NCBI RefSeq assembly: GCF_016863295.1
Contig: NZ_BOOP01000022.1
Location: 62,001-126,000, forward strand
Direction of reading: 5' to 3'
DNA: 64,000 nt
Source of the DNA: Planotetraspora phitsanulokensis
GTDB lineage: Bacteria; Actinomycetota; Actinomycetes; Streptosporangiales; Streptosporangiaceae
In this document: positions 7,202 to 15,437 of the stretch, in pieces
Layout of the letters: each line of letters starts with the position of its first letter
Position numbering within the stretch: the stretch's first letter is position 1
The notes under the pieces: generated by a model
Databases searched by the model: none
Seen by the model: only the letters and a program-made list of their open reading frames with translations
What the model was told of the DNA's origin: nothing
Program-made: the position numbers and the translations under genes

Positions 7202-8944
7202 ATGGCCAGACGCACGGTCGCCGACCAGTTCGTGGAGATCCTGCTCGCCGCCGGCGTCCGGCGCATGTACGGGGTCGTGGGGGACAGCCTCAACCCCGTC
7301 GTGGACGCGGTCCGCCGCCACGAGGACATCCAGTGGGTCCACGTCCGTCACGAGGAGGCCGGCGCGTTCGCCGCGGGCGCGGAGGCCCAGCTCACCGGCC
7401 GGCCCACGGCGTGCGCGGGAAGCTGCGGTCCCGGCAACGTCCACCTGATCAACGGGCTCTACGACGCCCACCGCAGCATGGCCCCGGTGATCGCGCTGGC
7501 CGCCCAGGTGCCGAGCACGGAGATCGGCACCTCCTACTTCCAGGAGACCGATCCCGGCCTCTACTTCCGTGAGTGCAGCTACTACTGCGAGACGGTCTCA
7601 CGCCCCGAGCAGCTGCCGCGGGTGGCCCAGATCGCGATCCAGGAGGCGATCGGCCGGGACGGCGTCGCTGTCGTCGTCCTGCCCGGCGACGTGGCCGACC
7701 AGCAGGCGACCGCCACCTATCTGGAGCATTCGTACCGTCTCGAGCAGCAGCCGACCGCGCGGCCGTCGGACACCGTGCTGGAGGAGATGGCCGAGATGGT
7801 CGACCGGGCCAAGCGGATCACCCTGTTCTGCGGCCGCGGCGTCGCCGGCGCGCACGACGACGTGGTGGCCCTGGCCGCGCGGCTCAAGGCCCCCATCGGA
7901 TTCGCGCTCCGGGGAAAGGACTGGATCGCGTACGACAATCCGTACGAGGTGGGCATGTCGGGGCTGCTGGGCTACGGCGCCTGCTACGACGCGATGCACG
8001 AGTGCGACCTGCTGATCCTGCTGGGCACCGACTTCCCCTACGTGCAGTTCATGCCGTCGGAGCCGAAGGTCGTGCAGGTCGACGTGCGCCGCGAGCGTCT
8101 CGGCCGCCGGTCCAAGCTGGATCTCGGCGTGTGGGGGGACGCGGGGGAGACGGTCCGGGCGCTGCTTCCGCGGGTCGCGGAGAAGTCCGACTCCTCCTTC
8201 CTCGACCGGATGCTTCGCCGGCACGGGGAACTCGTCGGGCGGCTGCGGACGTACGCCGACGAGGTGAGCGACCACCGTCCGATCCATCCGGAGCACGTGG
8301 CGTCGACGCTCGACCGGTTCGCCACCGACGACGCCGTCTTCACCGTCGACACCGGAATGTCCACCGTCTGGGCGGCCCGCCTGATCAACGCCACCGGACG
8401 GCGGCGCCTGCTCGGCTCCTTCGTCCACGGCTCGATGGCCAACGCGCTGCCCCAGGCGATCGGCGCGCAGGTCGCGTATCCGGATCGGCAGGTCGTCGCC
8501 CTGTGCGGAGACGGCGGCTTCGCCATGCTCATGGGCGACTTCCTCACCCTGCTGCAGTACGACCTGCCGGTGAAGGTGGTCATCTTCAACAACGGCTCAC
8601 TCGGCATGGTCGCCCTGGAGATGCTCGTCGCCGGCTATCCGCCGTACCAGACGGGTCTCAAGAACCCGGACTTCGCGGCCATGGCCCGCGCGGCGGGGAT
8701 GAAGGGCATCCGCATCGAGGACCCCGCCGACGTACGGCCCGGCCTGCGCGAGGCCCTGGAGACGGACGGGCCGGTCCTCGTCGACGTGCTCACCGACCCC
8801 AACGCCCTGTCGATGCCGCCCAGGATCAAGGGGGAGCAGGTCAGAGGGTTCGCGCTCGCGATGACGAGGCTGGTGCTGGCCGGGGAGGCCGACGAGGTCG
8901 TGAACATGGCGCGCAGCAACCTGCGCAACCTTCCCCGGCCCTGA
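7202..8944 (+). CDS. poxB: Thiamine-diphosphate pyruvate dehydrogenase (quinone), PoxB-like
   Basis: A 580-residue ThDP enzyme. It closely follows the PoxB pattern: GVVGDSLNPVVD (about 21-32), RHEEAGAFAAGAEAQLTG with the catalytic Glu (about 48), CAGSCGPGNVHLINGLYDAH, YFQETDP, FRECSYYCE. The ThDP motif begins GDGGFAMLMGDF at about residue 436 and ends in FNNGSLGM. The family oxidises pyruvate to acetate and CO2 and passes electrons to a membrane quinone. ATG 7202 is preferred over ATG 7163 because of AGGGGGCG a few nt upstream. The E. coli enzyme has a C-terminal membrane-binding helix; here the tail MTRLVLAGEADEVVNMARSN is only weakly similar. Confidence 0.88.
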   Translation: MARRTVADQFVEILLAAGVRRMYGVVGDSLNPVVDAVRRHEDIQWVHVRHEEAGAFAAGAEAQLTGRPTACAGSCGPGNVHLINGLYDAHRSMAPVIALAAQVPSTEIGTSYFQETDPGLYFRECSYYCETVSRPEQLPRVAQIAIQEAIGRDGVAVVVLPGDVADQQATATYLEHSYRLEQQPTARPSDTVLEEMAEMVDRAKRITLFCGRGVAGAHDDVVALAARLKAPIGFALRGKDWIAYDNPYEVGMSGLLGYGACYDAMHECDLLILLGTDFPYVQFMPSEPKVVQVDVRRERLGRRSKLDLGVWGDAGETVRALLPRVAEKSDSSFLDRMLRRHGELVGRLRTYADEVSDHRPIHPEHVASTLDRFATDDAVFTVDTGMSTVWAARLINATGRRRLLGSFVHGSMANALPQAIGAQVAYPDRQVVALCGDGGFAMLMGDFLTLLQYDLPVKVVIFNNGSLGMVALEMLVAGYPPYQTGLKNPDFAAMARAAGMKGIRIEDPADVRPGLREALETDGPVLVDVLTDPNALSMPPRIKGEQVRGFALAMTRLVLAGEADEVVNMARSNLRNLPRP

Positions 8945-8966
8945 CCACGAGTCCGTCTCAGCCGAG

Positions 8967-9002
8967 CCGCCTCAGGTGAGCCTGTGGCTTCAGCTGAGGC
9001 GG
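8967..9002. terminator. Hairpin between convergent poxB and aldo/keto reductase genes
   Basis: CCGCCTCAG (8967-8975) and CTGAGGCGG (8994-9002) form a perfect 9-bp stem. The right arm overlaps the last codons of the aldo/keto reductase. It is placed to serve both converging genes, but lacks a T-run. Confidence 0.5.
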
Positions 9003-9934
9003 GGGGCGATCTCGTCCAGCTCGGCGAGCGCCTGCTCGTCCGGGACCCACGAGCCGGCGGCGGCGTTCGCCTTGATCTGCTCGGGCTTGGTCGCGCCCGC
9101 GATCACCGAGGCCACCGCGGGCTGGGCGAGCAGGCCGCCGATCGCGACGTCGAGCAGGCTGACGCCCTGCCGCTCGGCGAACGCCTCCAGCGCCTCGACC
9201 ACGTCGAACCTGGCCTCGGTGAGGTACTCGGGGCGGTTGGCCAGCCGGGCGCCCTCGGGCCTGTCCTGGTCGCGGCGGTACTTGCCGGTGAGCATGCCGT
9301 TGGCCAGGGGGAAGTACGGGAGCAGGCCGATGCCGTGGTGGACCAGCGCGGGACTGAGCTCCCGCTCCACCTCGCGGTTCAGGAGGCTGTACTCGTTCTG
9401 CGCGCTGATGAAGCGCTCATGCCCTTCGGTCCGGGCGATCCACTCGGCCTCGGTGACCTGCCAGCCGGCCAGGTTCGAGGAGCCCACGTACCGCACCTTG
9501 CCCTCGCGGACCAGGTCGGACAACGCCGAGAGCGTCTCCTCAAGCGGGGTCGACGGGTCCGGCTTGTGGAACTGGTAGAGGTCGATCCAGTCGGTCTGCA
9601 AACGGCGGAGCGACCGCTCGACGGCCTTCCTGATGTACCGCCGCGAGCCCCTGGCCCCCCAGTCGGGACCGTTGGCGCCGCCGGTGTCCCAGCCGAACTT
9701 CGTGGCCAGCACCACCTCGTCACGACGCCCCTTCAGCACCTCGCCGAGGAACGTCTCCGACTCGCCGTAGCTGTCGGCAGTGTCGATGAGGGTGACTCCG
9801 ACCTCGAAGGCGGCGTCGACGACCGCCCTCGTCGCGTCGAGGTCGATCCTGCGGCCGAAATTGTTGGCGCCGAGCCCCACGGCCGAGACGACGAGCCCCG
9901 AGTCCCCGAGCCGCCGGTAGGTCATGTCCGCCAT
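8990..9934 (-). CDS. Aldo/keto reductase
   Basis: A 314-residue NADP-dependent TIM-barrel oxidoreductase. The catalytic tetrad is visible: Asp in LIDTADSYGESE with Tyr a few residues later (about 51-56), Lys in LATKFGW (about 78) and His in YQFHKPD (about 125). GSSNLAGWQ and FISAQNEYSLLNREVE are typical of the AKR11/Tas-like subgroup, and the C-terminal SVIAGATKPEQIKANA binds NADP. The physiological substrate is not readable. It is one of several oxidoreductases clustered between 6 and 13 kb. Confidence 0.9.
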   Translation of the reverse strand: MADMTYRRLGDSGLVVSAVGLGANNFGRRIDLDATRAVVDAAFEVGVTLIDTADSYGESETFLGEVLKGRRDEVVLATKFGWDTGGANGPDWGARGSRRYIRKAVERSLRRLQTDWIDLYQFHKPDPSTPLEETLSALSDLVREGKVRYVGSSNLAGWQVTEAEWIARTEGHERFISAQNEYSLLNREVERELSPALVHHGIGLLPYFPLANGMLTGKYRRDQDRPEGARLANRPEYLTEARFDVVEALEAFAERQGVSLLDVAIGGLLAQPAVASVIAGATKPEQIKANAAAGSWVPDEQALAELDEIAPRLS

Positions 9935-9971
9935 GTCACTCTCTTTTCTTAGGTACCGCAGACCACATTAG

Positions 9972-10835
9972 TCAGCGTCGTTCACGCCGGACCAATTCCA
10001 CTACAGCGGCGATGTCGGCCTCGGCCCACCCCAGCTCCGCGGCCTCCTCGTAGAGCCGCTCGACGAGATGGGCGAGCGGCAGCATGACCCCGTGCTGTTC
10101 CGAGACCTCCCGGGCGAGTCGTACGTCCTTGGCTCCGAGCCGCGTGGTGAACCATCCCTCATGGGCGCCGCCGACGATGTCGTCGAGCCGGTTGCGCAGG
10201 ATGGGCGGGACGGTCGCCCAGGTGAAGAGCTGGTCACGCACCGCCGCCATGTCGAAGCCCGCGGCCTCCGCCGTGGTGACGACCTCGGACACCAGGACGA
10301 CGTTCGCCATGAGCAGGTAGTTGTTGAGCAGCTTCAAGGTCACCGCACATCCGGGATCCTCACCGCAGTAGGCCGAGGAGGCGAAGACGTCCCGCCAGAT
10401 CGGCTCCAGCCGATCGGCGGTGGCACGGTCGCCGCCGAGCAGGACCCGCGCGTTTCCCAGCACGAGGTCAAGCGGCCCGCCGAGAATGGGGGCGGCCACG
10501 AACCGGCGCAGCGGCACGAGCTCACGCAGCGCCCGGGAGGTGCCGGGGGAGACCGTGCTCGTGTCGGCCACGAACATCTCGTCCCCGTCCGGCATGGTGT
10601 CGACGAGCCGGGCCGTGACGTCGCGGACTGCCGTGTCGTCGGAGAGGGACAACAGGACCGCGTCCGCCCCGTGCGCGGCCTCAGCCGGGGAGAACGCCTC
10701 AGTGGCCCCGTCCTGCACCACCTGCCCGGCCTGGCCCGGCGTCCGGTTCCACACGGTGACGCGGAAGTGCTGGGAGAGCAGGCGCTGTGCGAGCGCCCGG
10801 CCCATCCGGCCCATGCCCAGCACTGCTATCCGCAT
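9972..10835 (-). CDS. NAD(P)-dependent oxidoreductase, 6PGDH/3-hydroxyisobutyrate dehydrogenase-like
   Basis: A 287-residue protein. The N-terminal Rossmann motif is VLGMGRMGRALAQRL (about 4-18) with VWNRTP at the end of beta-2 (NADP preference suggested by Arg). The all-helical C-terminal domain carries the catalytic Lys region CAVTLKLLNNYLL (about 168-180) in place of the classic G-x-x-x-K-x-x-N-N. The substrate-binding segment is APILGGPLDLVLGNARVLLGG, where the family usually has D-A-P-V-S-G-G. ATG at 10835 follows AAAGGGGGTC, although the frame remains open upstream. It belongs to the beta-hydroxyacid dehydrogenase or imine-reductase-like group; substrate unknown. Confidence 0.82.
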   Translation of the reverse strand: MRIAVLGMGRMGRALAQRLLSQHFRVTVWNRTPGQAGQVVQDGATEAFSPAEAAHGADAVLLSLSDDTAVRDVTARLVDTMPDGDEMFVADTSTVSPGTSRALRELVPLRRFVAAPILGGPLDLVLGNARVLLGGDRATADRLEPIWRDVFASSAYCGEDPGCAVTLKLLNNYLLMANVVLVSEVVTTAEAAGFDMAAVRDQLFTWATVPPILRNRLDDIVGGAHEGWFTTRLGAKDVRLAREVSEQHGVMLPLAHLVERLYEEAAELGWAEADIAAVVELVRRERR

Positions 10836-10914
10836 ATGTGACCCCCTTTCCCAATTGTCGCTTTCCCTGTATCCAGGCGGACAGAGGGGTTGGACGTGCA
10901 GGAGGATGAGGCCC

Positions 10915-12252
10915 ATGCGACCTCTGCGGCACAGCGTTAGAGCGATCCTCTTCGACGGCGACGAGATCGTCCTCTTCAAGCGCATCCGCCCGGGGCGAGA
11001 GCCGTACTGGATCACTCCCGGCGGCGGAGTCGAGCCGTCGGACGCCACCTTGGAGGCGACCCTCCGCCGCGAGCTCGACGAGGAGCTCGGTGCGACGGCC
11101 GGGCCGGCGCTGCGCGTGTTCACGATCGTCGAGCAGGACAGGCTGACGACGGCGTACGCCTGCCGGCTGGTGCACATGGACCTGAGCCGGCGCAGCGGAC
11201 CCGAGTTCCTCGATCCCGAGAAGGGCCTCCACGAGATCGTCCGGGTCAGGCCGGAGAAGCTGCGGGAGCTGAACCTGATTCCGACGGAGCTGGCGGACTT
11301 CGTCGCCGACGGCGCCGCCACGCTGCCTGCGCTCCTGGCCGCCGCCGAGGCTCCGGGCCGATACCGGCCGGTCGTGGACGTCCACCTCCTGCTCTTCGAC
11401 GAGCGGGAACGGGTACTGCTCGGCCGCCGGCAGGGCACGGGATACGCCGACGGCGAGTGGCAGGTGATGCCGTCGGGACACCTCGAGGAGGGCGAGTCGA
11501 TCATCGACGCGACCGCGAGGGAGGCGGCGGAGGAGCTCGGGATCGAGGTGTCCGGCCTGACCGTCGCCCATGTGGCGCATCACCGCAATCCCGGCGGGAC
11601 CGCCCGGGTGGGGATGTTCCTGGTGGCCCGCACGGTCAACGGCACCCCCACGAACGCCGAGCCGCACAAGTGCGCGGAGCTCGCGTGGTTCCCGGTCGAC
11701 GACCTTCCGGAACGGACGGTCCCCTACGCGCGGGCGGGGATCGAGGCCGTCCGCGACACGATCGGCTTCGCCCTGCACGGCTGGGAGCCCGCGACCATCC
11801 CTCTGCTCGAGGCCGAGGCCGTACGAGCCGGATTCGAAGAGCTGACCGTTTCGCTCATCGTGCACCACGACGGGAACGTGGTCGTGGTGTCCGACGAGGA
11901 GACCGACCGGCTTCCCACCGTGGTCGCGCGGCAGGGACTCCAGGCGGCCGTTCACAGGCTGACGGGTTCCGATCAGCCGCGGTTCGTCGGCGCGGACGAC
12001 TACGTCTCGGTCGACGGCAGACCGGGACGGCGGTTCGTCTTCGCCGCTCCGCTCCCCGCCGGCTCATCCGCGCTCGACTTCGCCACGGTTTCACGTGAAT
12101 CCACAGCATCTCCAGTCACAGAGCCACCATCCACAGGGGCGGGTGCGGCACGTCCGGCGCGGCCACGCTGGCTGCCCGCGCGGGCCGTCGGCGCGAGCCG
12201 CCTGCCGCATGCCGAGCGCGTGCTGGTCGCACGATGGCTCCGCGAGGAGTGA
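10915..12252 (+). CDS. Tandem Nudix hydrolase
   Basis: A 445-residue protein with two Nudix folds. Domain 1 (about 1-135) has a slightly irregular box GGGVEPSDATLEATLRREL followed by DEELG. Domain 2 (about 148-290) has a textbook box GHLEEGESIIDATAREAAEE then LGIE, so it should bind Mg and hydrolyse a nucleoside-diphosphate-linked substrate. The final 150 residues contain a third small domain (VVVSDEETDRLPTVVA) and a Pro/Ala-rich tail. AGGAGG sits 9 nt before ATG 10915. A near-perfect parS sequence lies within its 3' part at 12088. Confidence 0.85.
   Translation: MRPLRHSVRAILFDGDEIVLFKRIRPGREPYWITPGGGVEPSDATLEATLRRELDEELGATAGPALRVFTIVEQDRLTTAYACRLVHMDLSRRSGPEFLDPEKGLHEIVRVRPEKLRELNLIPTELADFVADGAATLPALLAAAEAPGRYRPVVDVHLLLFDERERVLLGRRQGTGYADGEWQVMPSGHLEEGESIIDATAREAAEELGIEVSGLTVAHVAHHRNPGGTARVGMFLVARTVNGTPTNAEPHKCAELAWFPVDDLPERTVPYARAGIEAVRDTIGFALHGWEPATIPLLEAEAVRAGFEELTVSLIVHHDGNVVVVSDEETDRLPTVVARQGLQAAVHRLTGSDQPRFVGADDYVSVDGRPGRRFVFAAPLPAGSSALDFATVSRESTASPVTEPPSTGAGAARPARPRWLPARAVGASRLPHAERVLVARWLREE
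12088..12101. promoter_or_regulatory. Candidate degenerate parS site
   Basis: GTTTCACGTGAATC matches the 14-bp parS core with one mismatch (GTTTCACGTGAAAC is the core found at parAB). It lies in the coding sequence of the Nudix gene, about 24 kb from parB. Secondary parS sites scattered near oriC are usual in actinobacteria. Confidence 0.5.
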
Positions 12253-12348
12253 CGAGGGGAGTGACGCGGTGGAACTGATCGCCGGGTTCTCCATCTGGAC
12301 CTCCATCCCGGCTCCGCCCGGCGTCCCTCCGGTCGCCGCCTGACCGGA

Positions 12349-13188
12349 TCAGGGCGCGAGGACGCCCACGACCGCTTCCCTCAAAGACGTCGCGGGACGG
12401 CCGAGCACCCGAGAGAGGTCCTCCGTCTGGGTCTCCAGAGCACCGGCACGGACCTGCCCGTGGAGCCAGGCGAGCGGACCCGCGACGCCGTCCGCGTCCT
12501 CCCGGTAGGCGACGGCGGTGCCGGACACCTCGGTCAGGGTCTCGGCGAGTTGGGGATAGGTCCACAACGGTCCGGTGAGGTCGTAGGCGCGACCGAGATG
12601 ACCGTCCTGCGTGAGCACGTTCGCGGCGGCCTCCGCCAGGTCGGCGCGGAACGCGGTGTTGAGCCCGCGGCCCCCGGTGCCACTCGTCAGCTCACCCGCC
12701 GCCACAGCGGCCCGCAGCCCTTGGTTGACGAACGCCTCCCCGTAGAACGGGTTCCGCAGGAGCGTGTACGGCAGGCCGCTGTCCACGATCGCCCTCTCGG
12801 TGGCGTGGTGCGCCTCGGCGACACCCGAATCGCTCGTGTCCGCGCCGAGGACGCTGGTGTAGGCGATCGCGCCGACGCCGACGTCCCCGGCCGCCTTGAC
12901 GGCGGCGAGGTGCTGGGGGACGCGGCGAGCCGGGTCCAGTTCCGGTGAGGAGATCAGCAACAGCCGGTCGGCTCCCTCGAAGGCGGCCCGCAGGCTCGCC
13001 AGGTCGTCGTAGTCGCCTCGTCGTACCTGGATGCCGCGGTCTGCCAGGTCCGAGGCGCGGCCGGGATCACGGACGGCAGCGACGATCCGGCCGGGGGAGA
13101 CGCGAGCGAGCAGGTGGCCGGCGACCAGTCGGCCGAGCGCGCCCGACGCAGCGGAAACAACGATCAAGGAGTCATTCACGCGGCTCAC
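12349..13188 (-). CDS. NmrA-like NAD(P)H-binding protein (quinone oxidoreductase type)
   Basis: A 279-residue atypical short-chain dehydrogenase. The N-terminal motif SAASGALGRLVAGHLL replaces the G-x-x-G-x-x-G nucleotide loop; RDPGRASDLADRGIQVRRGDYDD and LLLISSPE match the QorB/YtfG and NmrA group. The later LLRNPFYGEAFVNQGL and TGPLWTYPQLAETLTEVSG are typical of the same family. The classical Y-x-x-x-K pair is absent, as usual in NmrA-like proteins. Starts are ambiguous: GTG 13188 or GTG 13179. It converges with the Nudix gene. Role probably in quinone or carbonyl detoxification, or redox sensing. Confidence 0.82.
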   Translation of the reverse strand: MSRVNDSLIVVSAASGALGRLVAGHLLARVSPGRIVAAVRDPGRASDLADRGIQVRRGDYDDLASLRAAFEGADRLLLISSPELDPARRVPQHLAAVKAAGDVGVGAIAYTSVLGADTSDSGVAEAHHATERAIVDSGLPYTLLRNPFYGEAFVNQGLRAAVAAGELTSGTGGRGLNTAFRADLAEAAANVLTQDGHLGRAYDLTGPLWTYPQLAETLTEVSGTAVAYREDADGVAGPLAWLHGQVRAGALETQTEDLSRVLGRPATSLREAVVGVLAP

Positions 13189-13473
13189 CGTCGTCCCGAC
13201 GGCGGGCCGGCGTCAACCGGATTTACACCGCGGGCCGCACCCGGGCATTCTCGTGCACGGATCCCGGCGCTCCCGCCAGAGGCATCCGAATATTTCCTCC
13301 GAACGGTTGGTCCGCACGCGGGCGACGTGGACAAAGAACAGGTAATCATCTGCGCCGCAGATCATTCGGCGGGGGACCGGCACCCGGTCGCAGGGTATGC
13401 AGGGTCACGTTACCCATCTCCGCGCCGACGAAGGCGACCACCAACGAATGACGTGAGAGGCAGGTGTTCGACA

Positions 13474-13836
13474 ATGCGTCGTCATCGTGCGGGAAGTTCG
13501 TTTCCCGGCGTGGTCGTCACCGCACGGCTGCTGGCACTGACCACGGCCGCCCTCACGCTTTCCGGATTCGTCGCCACGCCACAGGCGAGCGCGAACGGAG
13601 GAAAGGCCCGCCAGGGGCGATGGGTGTCCTTCTTCCCGGACGAACACGGCCCGGTCTGGAACCACAACCACGGACGGCACAACCAGAACGCACCGGCCAT
13701 CAACAGCCCGACCACCGTCACCGGCGTGCAGCAGGTCTCGAGCGTCAGCGAGAACACCAACACCCAGTCCGGCTTCTGTAAGGCGGGGACGAAGTTCTGC
13801 AAGATCTCCCAGAAGCTCTTCTTCCGCCGCCGGTGA
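13474..13836 (+). CDS. Small secreted protein with paired-Cys motif (paralogue A)
   Basis: A 120-residue protein of unknown function. A basic N-terminus (MRRHR), a hydrophobic core (VVVTARLLALTTAALTLSGFVA) and a likely signal-peptidase site after PQASA indicate export. The mature part has a His/Asn segment (GPVWNHNHGRHNQN), then an Asn/Ser/Thr-rich region and the C-terminal motif FCKAGTKFCKISQKLFF, ending RRR. The next gene encodes a protein with the related motif LCRKAKVCNITQKVIVV. The two Cys residues could form a disulfide. GAGAGGCAGG precedes the ATG. No family recognised; the pair is probably a locally duplicated exported family. Confidence 0.65.
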   Translation: MRRHRAGSSFPGVVVTARLLALTTAALTLSGFVATPQASANGGKARQGRWVSFFPDEHGPVWNHNHGRHNQNAPAINSPTTVTGVQQVSSVSENTNTQSGFCKAGTKFCKISQKLFFRRR

Positions 13837-14028
13837 GAGCGCACATCGGGCTGGGACCCGCATTCACCGGAGTGAATTGAATTTCCTGTCCTTCTGCCGG
13901 CAATAATGCGGTAATAACGCGCGCATTCATCGCGGGAAACACGATCGATCGCAGGCCGCCACGTATGCTGGCGACGGCTCCGGACGGCAGGAATGCCTGC
14001 CAGGACTCGTCGATTCAGCGGGGGGACG

Positions 14029-14565
14029 ATGATTTGCCAGCGGTACGGCAGGGCGCTCGGAAAAAAGACCGCCGCCGCGTACGTCGTCGCGGGCGTATCC
14101 GCCTCGACTGTATTCATCGGCGCGCTGGCGCCATTCCCCGCGAATGCGGGCGTCAGAGATCCTCGGCCGGCGAAGAAGGCCGTGGATCCCGGCCCCGACG
14201 TCCTTTCCGCCAAGAGTGAAGACGGGCTCTACGGCCGTCAGAACACGTCGACGACCACGGCCTCGGGCGCGACGAGCGTGCAGAACGCGCTGTGCCGCAA
14301 GGCCAAGGTCTGCAACATCACGCAGAAGGTGATCGTGGTCGCCCCCACGCCGACCGCGATCCCGGAGCCCGTGGCGGCCGCCGAGCCCGTGGTGGCCACC
14401 GAGCCCGTGGTGGCCACCGAGCCCGTGGTGGCCACCGAGTCCGTGGTGACGCCCGAGCCGGTCGCGCTCGAGCCGGAGGCCGCTCCCGTCCTCGCCCCCG
14501 AGCCGGTGCAGCCGTCCGTCCTCAGCCTGGGATTGCTCCTGTTCCTCCGCGGCGGGACCTGGTGA
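14029..14565 (+). CDS. Small secreted protein with paired-Cys motif and EPVVAT repeats (paralogue B)
   Basis: A 178-residue protein. A signal peptide (basic RALGKKTAAAY, then VVAGVSASTVFIGALAPF) is probably cleaved after PANA. The middle holds GRQNTSTTTASGATSVQN and the paired-Cys motif LCRKAKVCNITQKVIVV, both aligning with paralogue A. A Pro-rich tail of hexapeptide repeats (EPVVAT) follows, then a short hydrophobic C-terminus VLSLGLLLFL. The repeats look like a cell-wall-spanning stalk and the end like a weak membrane anchor (inference). The ATG at 14029 is preceded by GGGGGGAC. Unknown function. Confidence 0.65.
   Translation: MICQRYGRALGKKTAAAYVVAGVSASTVFIGALAPFPANAGVRDPRPAKKAVDPGPDVLSAKSEDGLYGRQNTSTTTASGATSVQNALCRKAKVCNITQKVIVVAPTPTAIPEPVAAAEPVVATEPVVATEPVVATESVVTPEPVALEPEAAPVLAPEPVQPSVLSLGLLLFLRGGTW
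14365..14454 (+). repeat. Five tandem 18-bp units encoding EPVVAT-type repeats
   Basis: Units start at 14365, 14383, 14401, 14419 and 14437. The middle three are identical (GAGCCCGTGGTGGCCACC); the outer two have a few changes. The DNA-level identity suggests recent expansion by slippage. Confidence 0.85.
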
Positions 14566-14645
14566 CCTGACCCCGACTTCTCCGGAAGAGGGACGGTCCC
14601 GGCAGCTCGTCCGATCAGGACGTGCCACCGGGACCTCCGGGATGA

Positions 14646-14672
14646 CACGGCGGCGGGCGGCCCGTCGCCGTG
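14646..14672. terminator. Hairpin between convergent paralogue B and cbtA
   Basis: CACGGCGGCGGG and CCCGTCGCCGTG pair over 12 bp with one wobble and a 3-nt loop. It is situated between the stop codons of the two converging genes. Confidence 0.5.
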
Positions 14673-14678
14673 CGACGG

Positions 14679-15419
14679 TCAGACGCCCACAGCGGTGGGA
14701 ACGCCGGCGGTCCGCCTGCCGAGGGCACGGTCGGTGAGACCGCCGAACAACAGGCCCAGCGTCCCCCACACCGTCAGCTGGATGGCCAGCGAGGCCAGCC
14801 GGAAGCGCCACAACACGGTCGCCGAGAAATCACCCGGAACCTCGTTCACCTCCGGCATCACCACATAGGTGATCCCGATGATGACGGCGAAGACTCCCAC
14901 GGCCGCCAGGGTGGCGTTCCACCCGCCGAGCCGCGGCGCGAGCCGGCGGCCCGCATACAGCGCGACGGCGGTCGTGAGCAGGCTCAGCAGGATCATCGTG
15001 ACGTACAGCGTGGTGCGGGAGCCGATGGTGTCCTCGCTCCCTACCGCGGGCGGGTTGGGCGGGTACTTCAGGAACGGGACGACATAGATCACGGCGAAGC
15101 CGACCAGCGCCACCAGCGCCGCGGTCGTCCGAGGCCGGAAATCTCCGATCCGGCCGTGCGCGAACGCGAACACGATGGAGAACAACCCGCCGAAGGCCAC
15201 GCCGTACACGACGAGAGCGGTGATCAGGCCGAGGGTCTCCTGAACGGTCCGGCTGAACACCTCGTGATCATGCGCCTCGCCGGCCGCGGCCGCCTTGGCC
15301 TCCTCGAACGAGATGGCCAGAGCGACCTGGGGCTCACCGAGGAACCACGCGACGACGTACGCGAGCGCGGCCGCGGCAAGCCCGACGAGCATGCCGCGGA
15401 TCAGCAGAGATCGCATCAT
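14679..15419 (-). CDS. cbtA: CbtA-type cobalt transporter subunit
   Basis: A 246-residue polytopic membrane protein with about five or six helices. It starts MMRSLLIRGMLVGLAAAALAY and has the family features EAHDHEVFSR in the first loop, QETLGLITALVVYGVAFGGLF, FLKYPPNPPAVG and YVTMILLSLLTTA. CbtA with the one-helix CbtB forms a cobalt uptake system regulated by B12 riboswitches (family knowledge). It is encoded 18 nt downstream of cbtB, both behind the cobalamin riboswitch at 15691-15838. It should import cobalt for cobalamin synthesis. Confidence 0.88.
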   Translation of the reverse strand: MMRSLLIRGMLVGLAAAALAYVVAWFLGEPQVALAISFEEAKAAAAGEAHDHEVFSRTVQETLGLITALVVYGVAFGGLFSIVFAFAHGRIGDFRPRTTAALVALVGFAVIYVVPFLKYPPNPPAVGSEDTIGSRTTLYVTMILLSLLTTAVALYAGRRLAPRLGGWNATLAAVGVFAVIIGITYVVMPEVNEVPGDFSATVLWRFRLASLAIQLTVWGTLGLLFGGLTDRALGRRTAGVPTAVGV

Positions 15420-15437
15420 GGGAGCGAGTCCCGGCCG

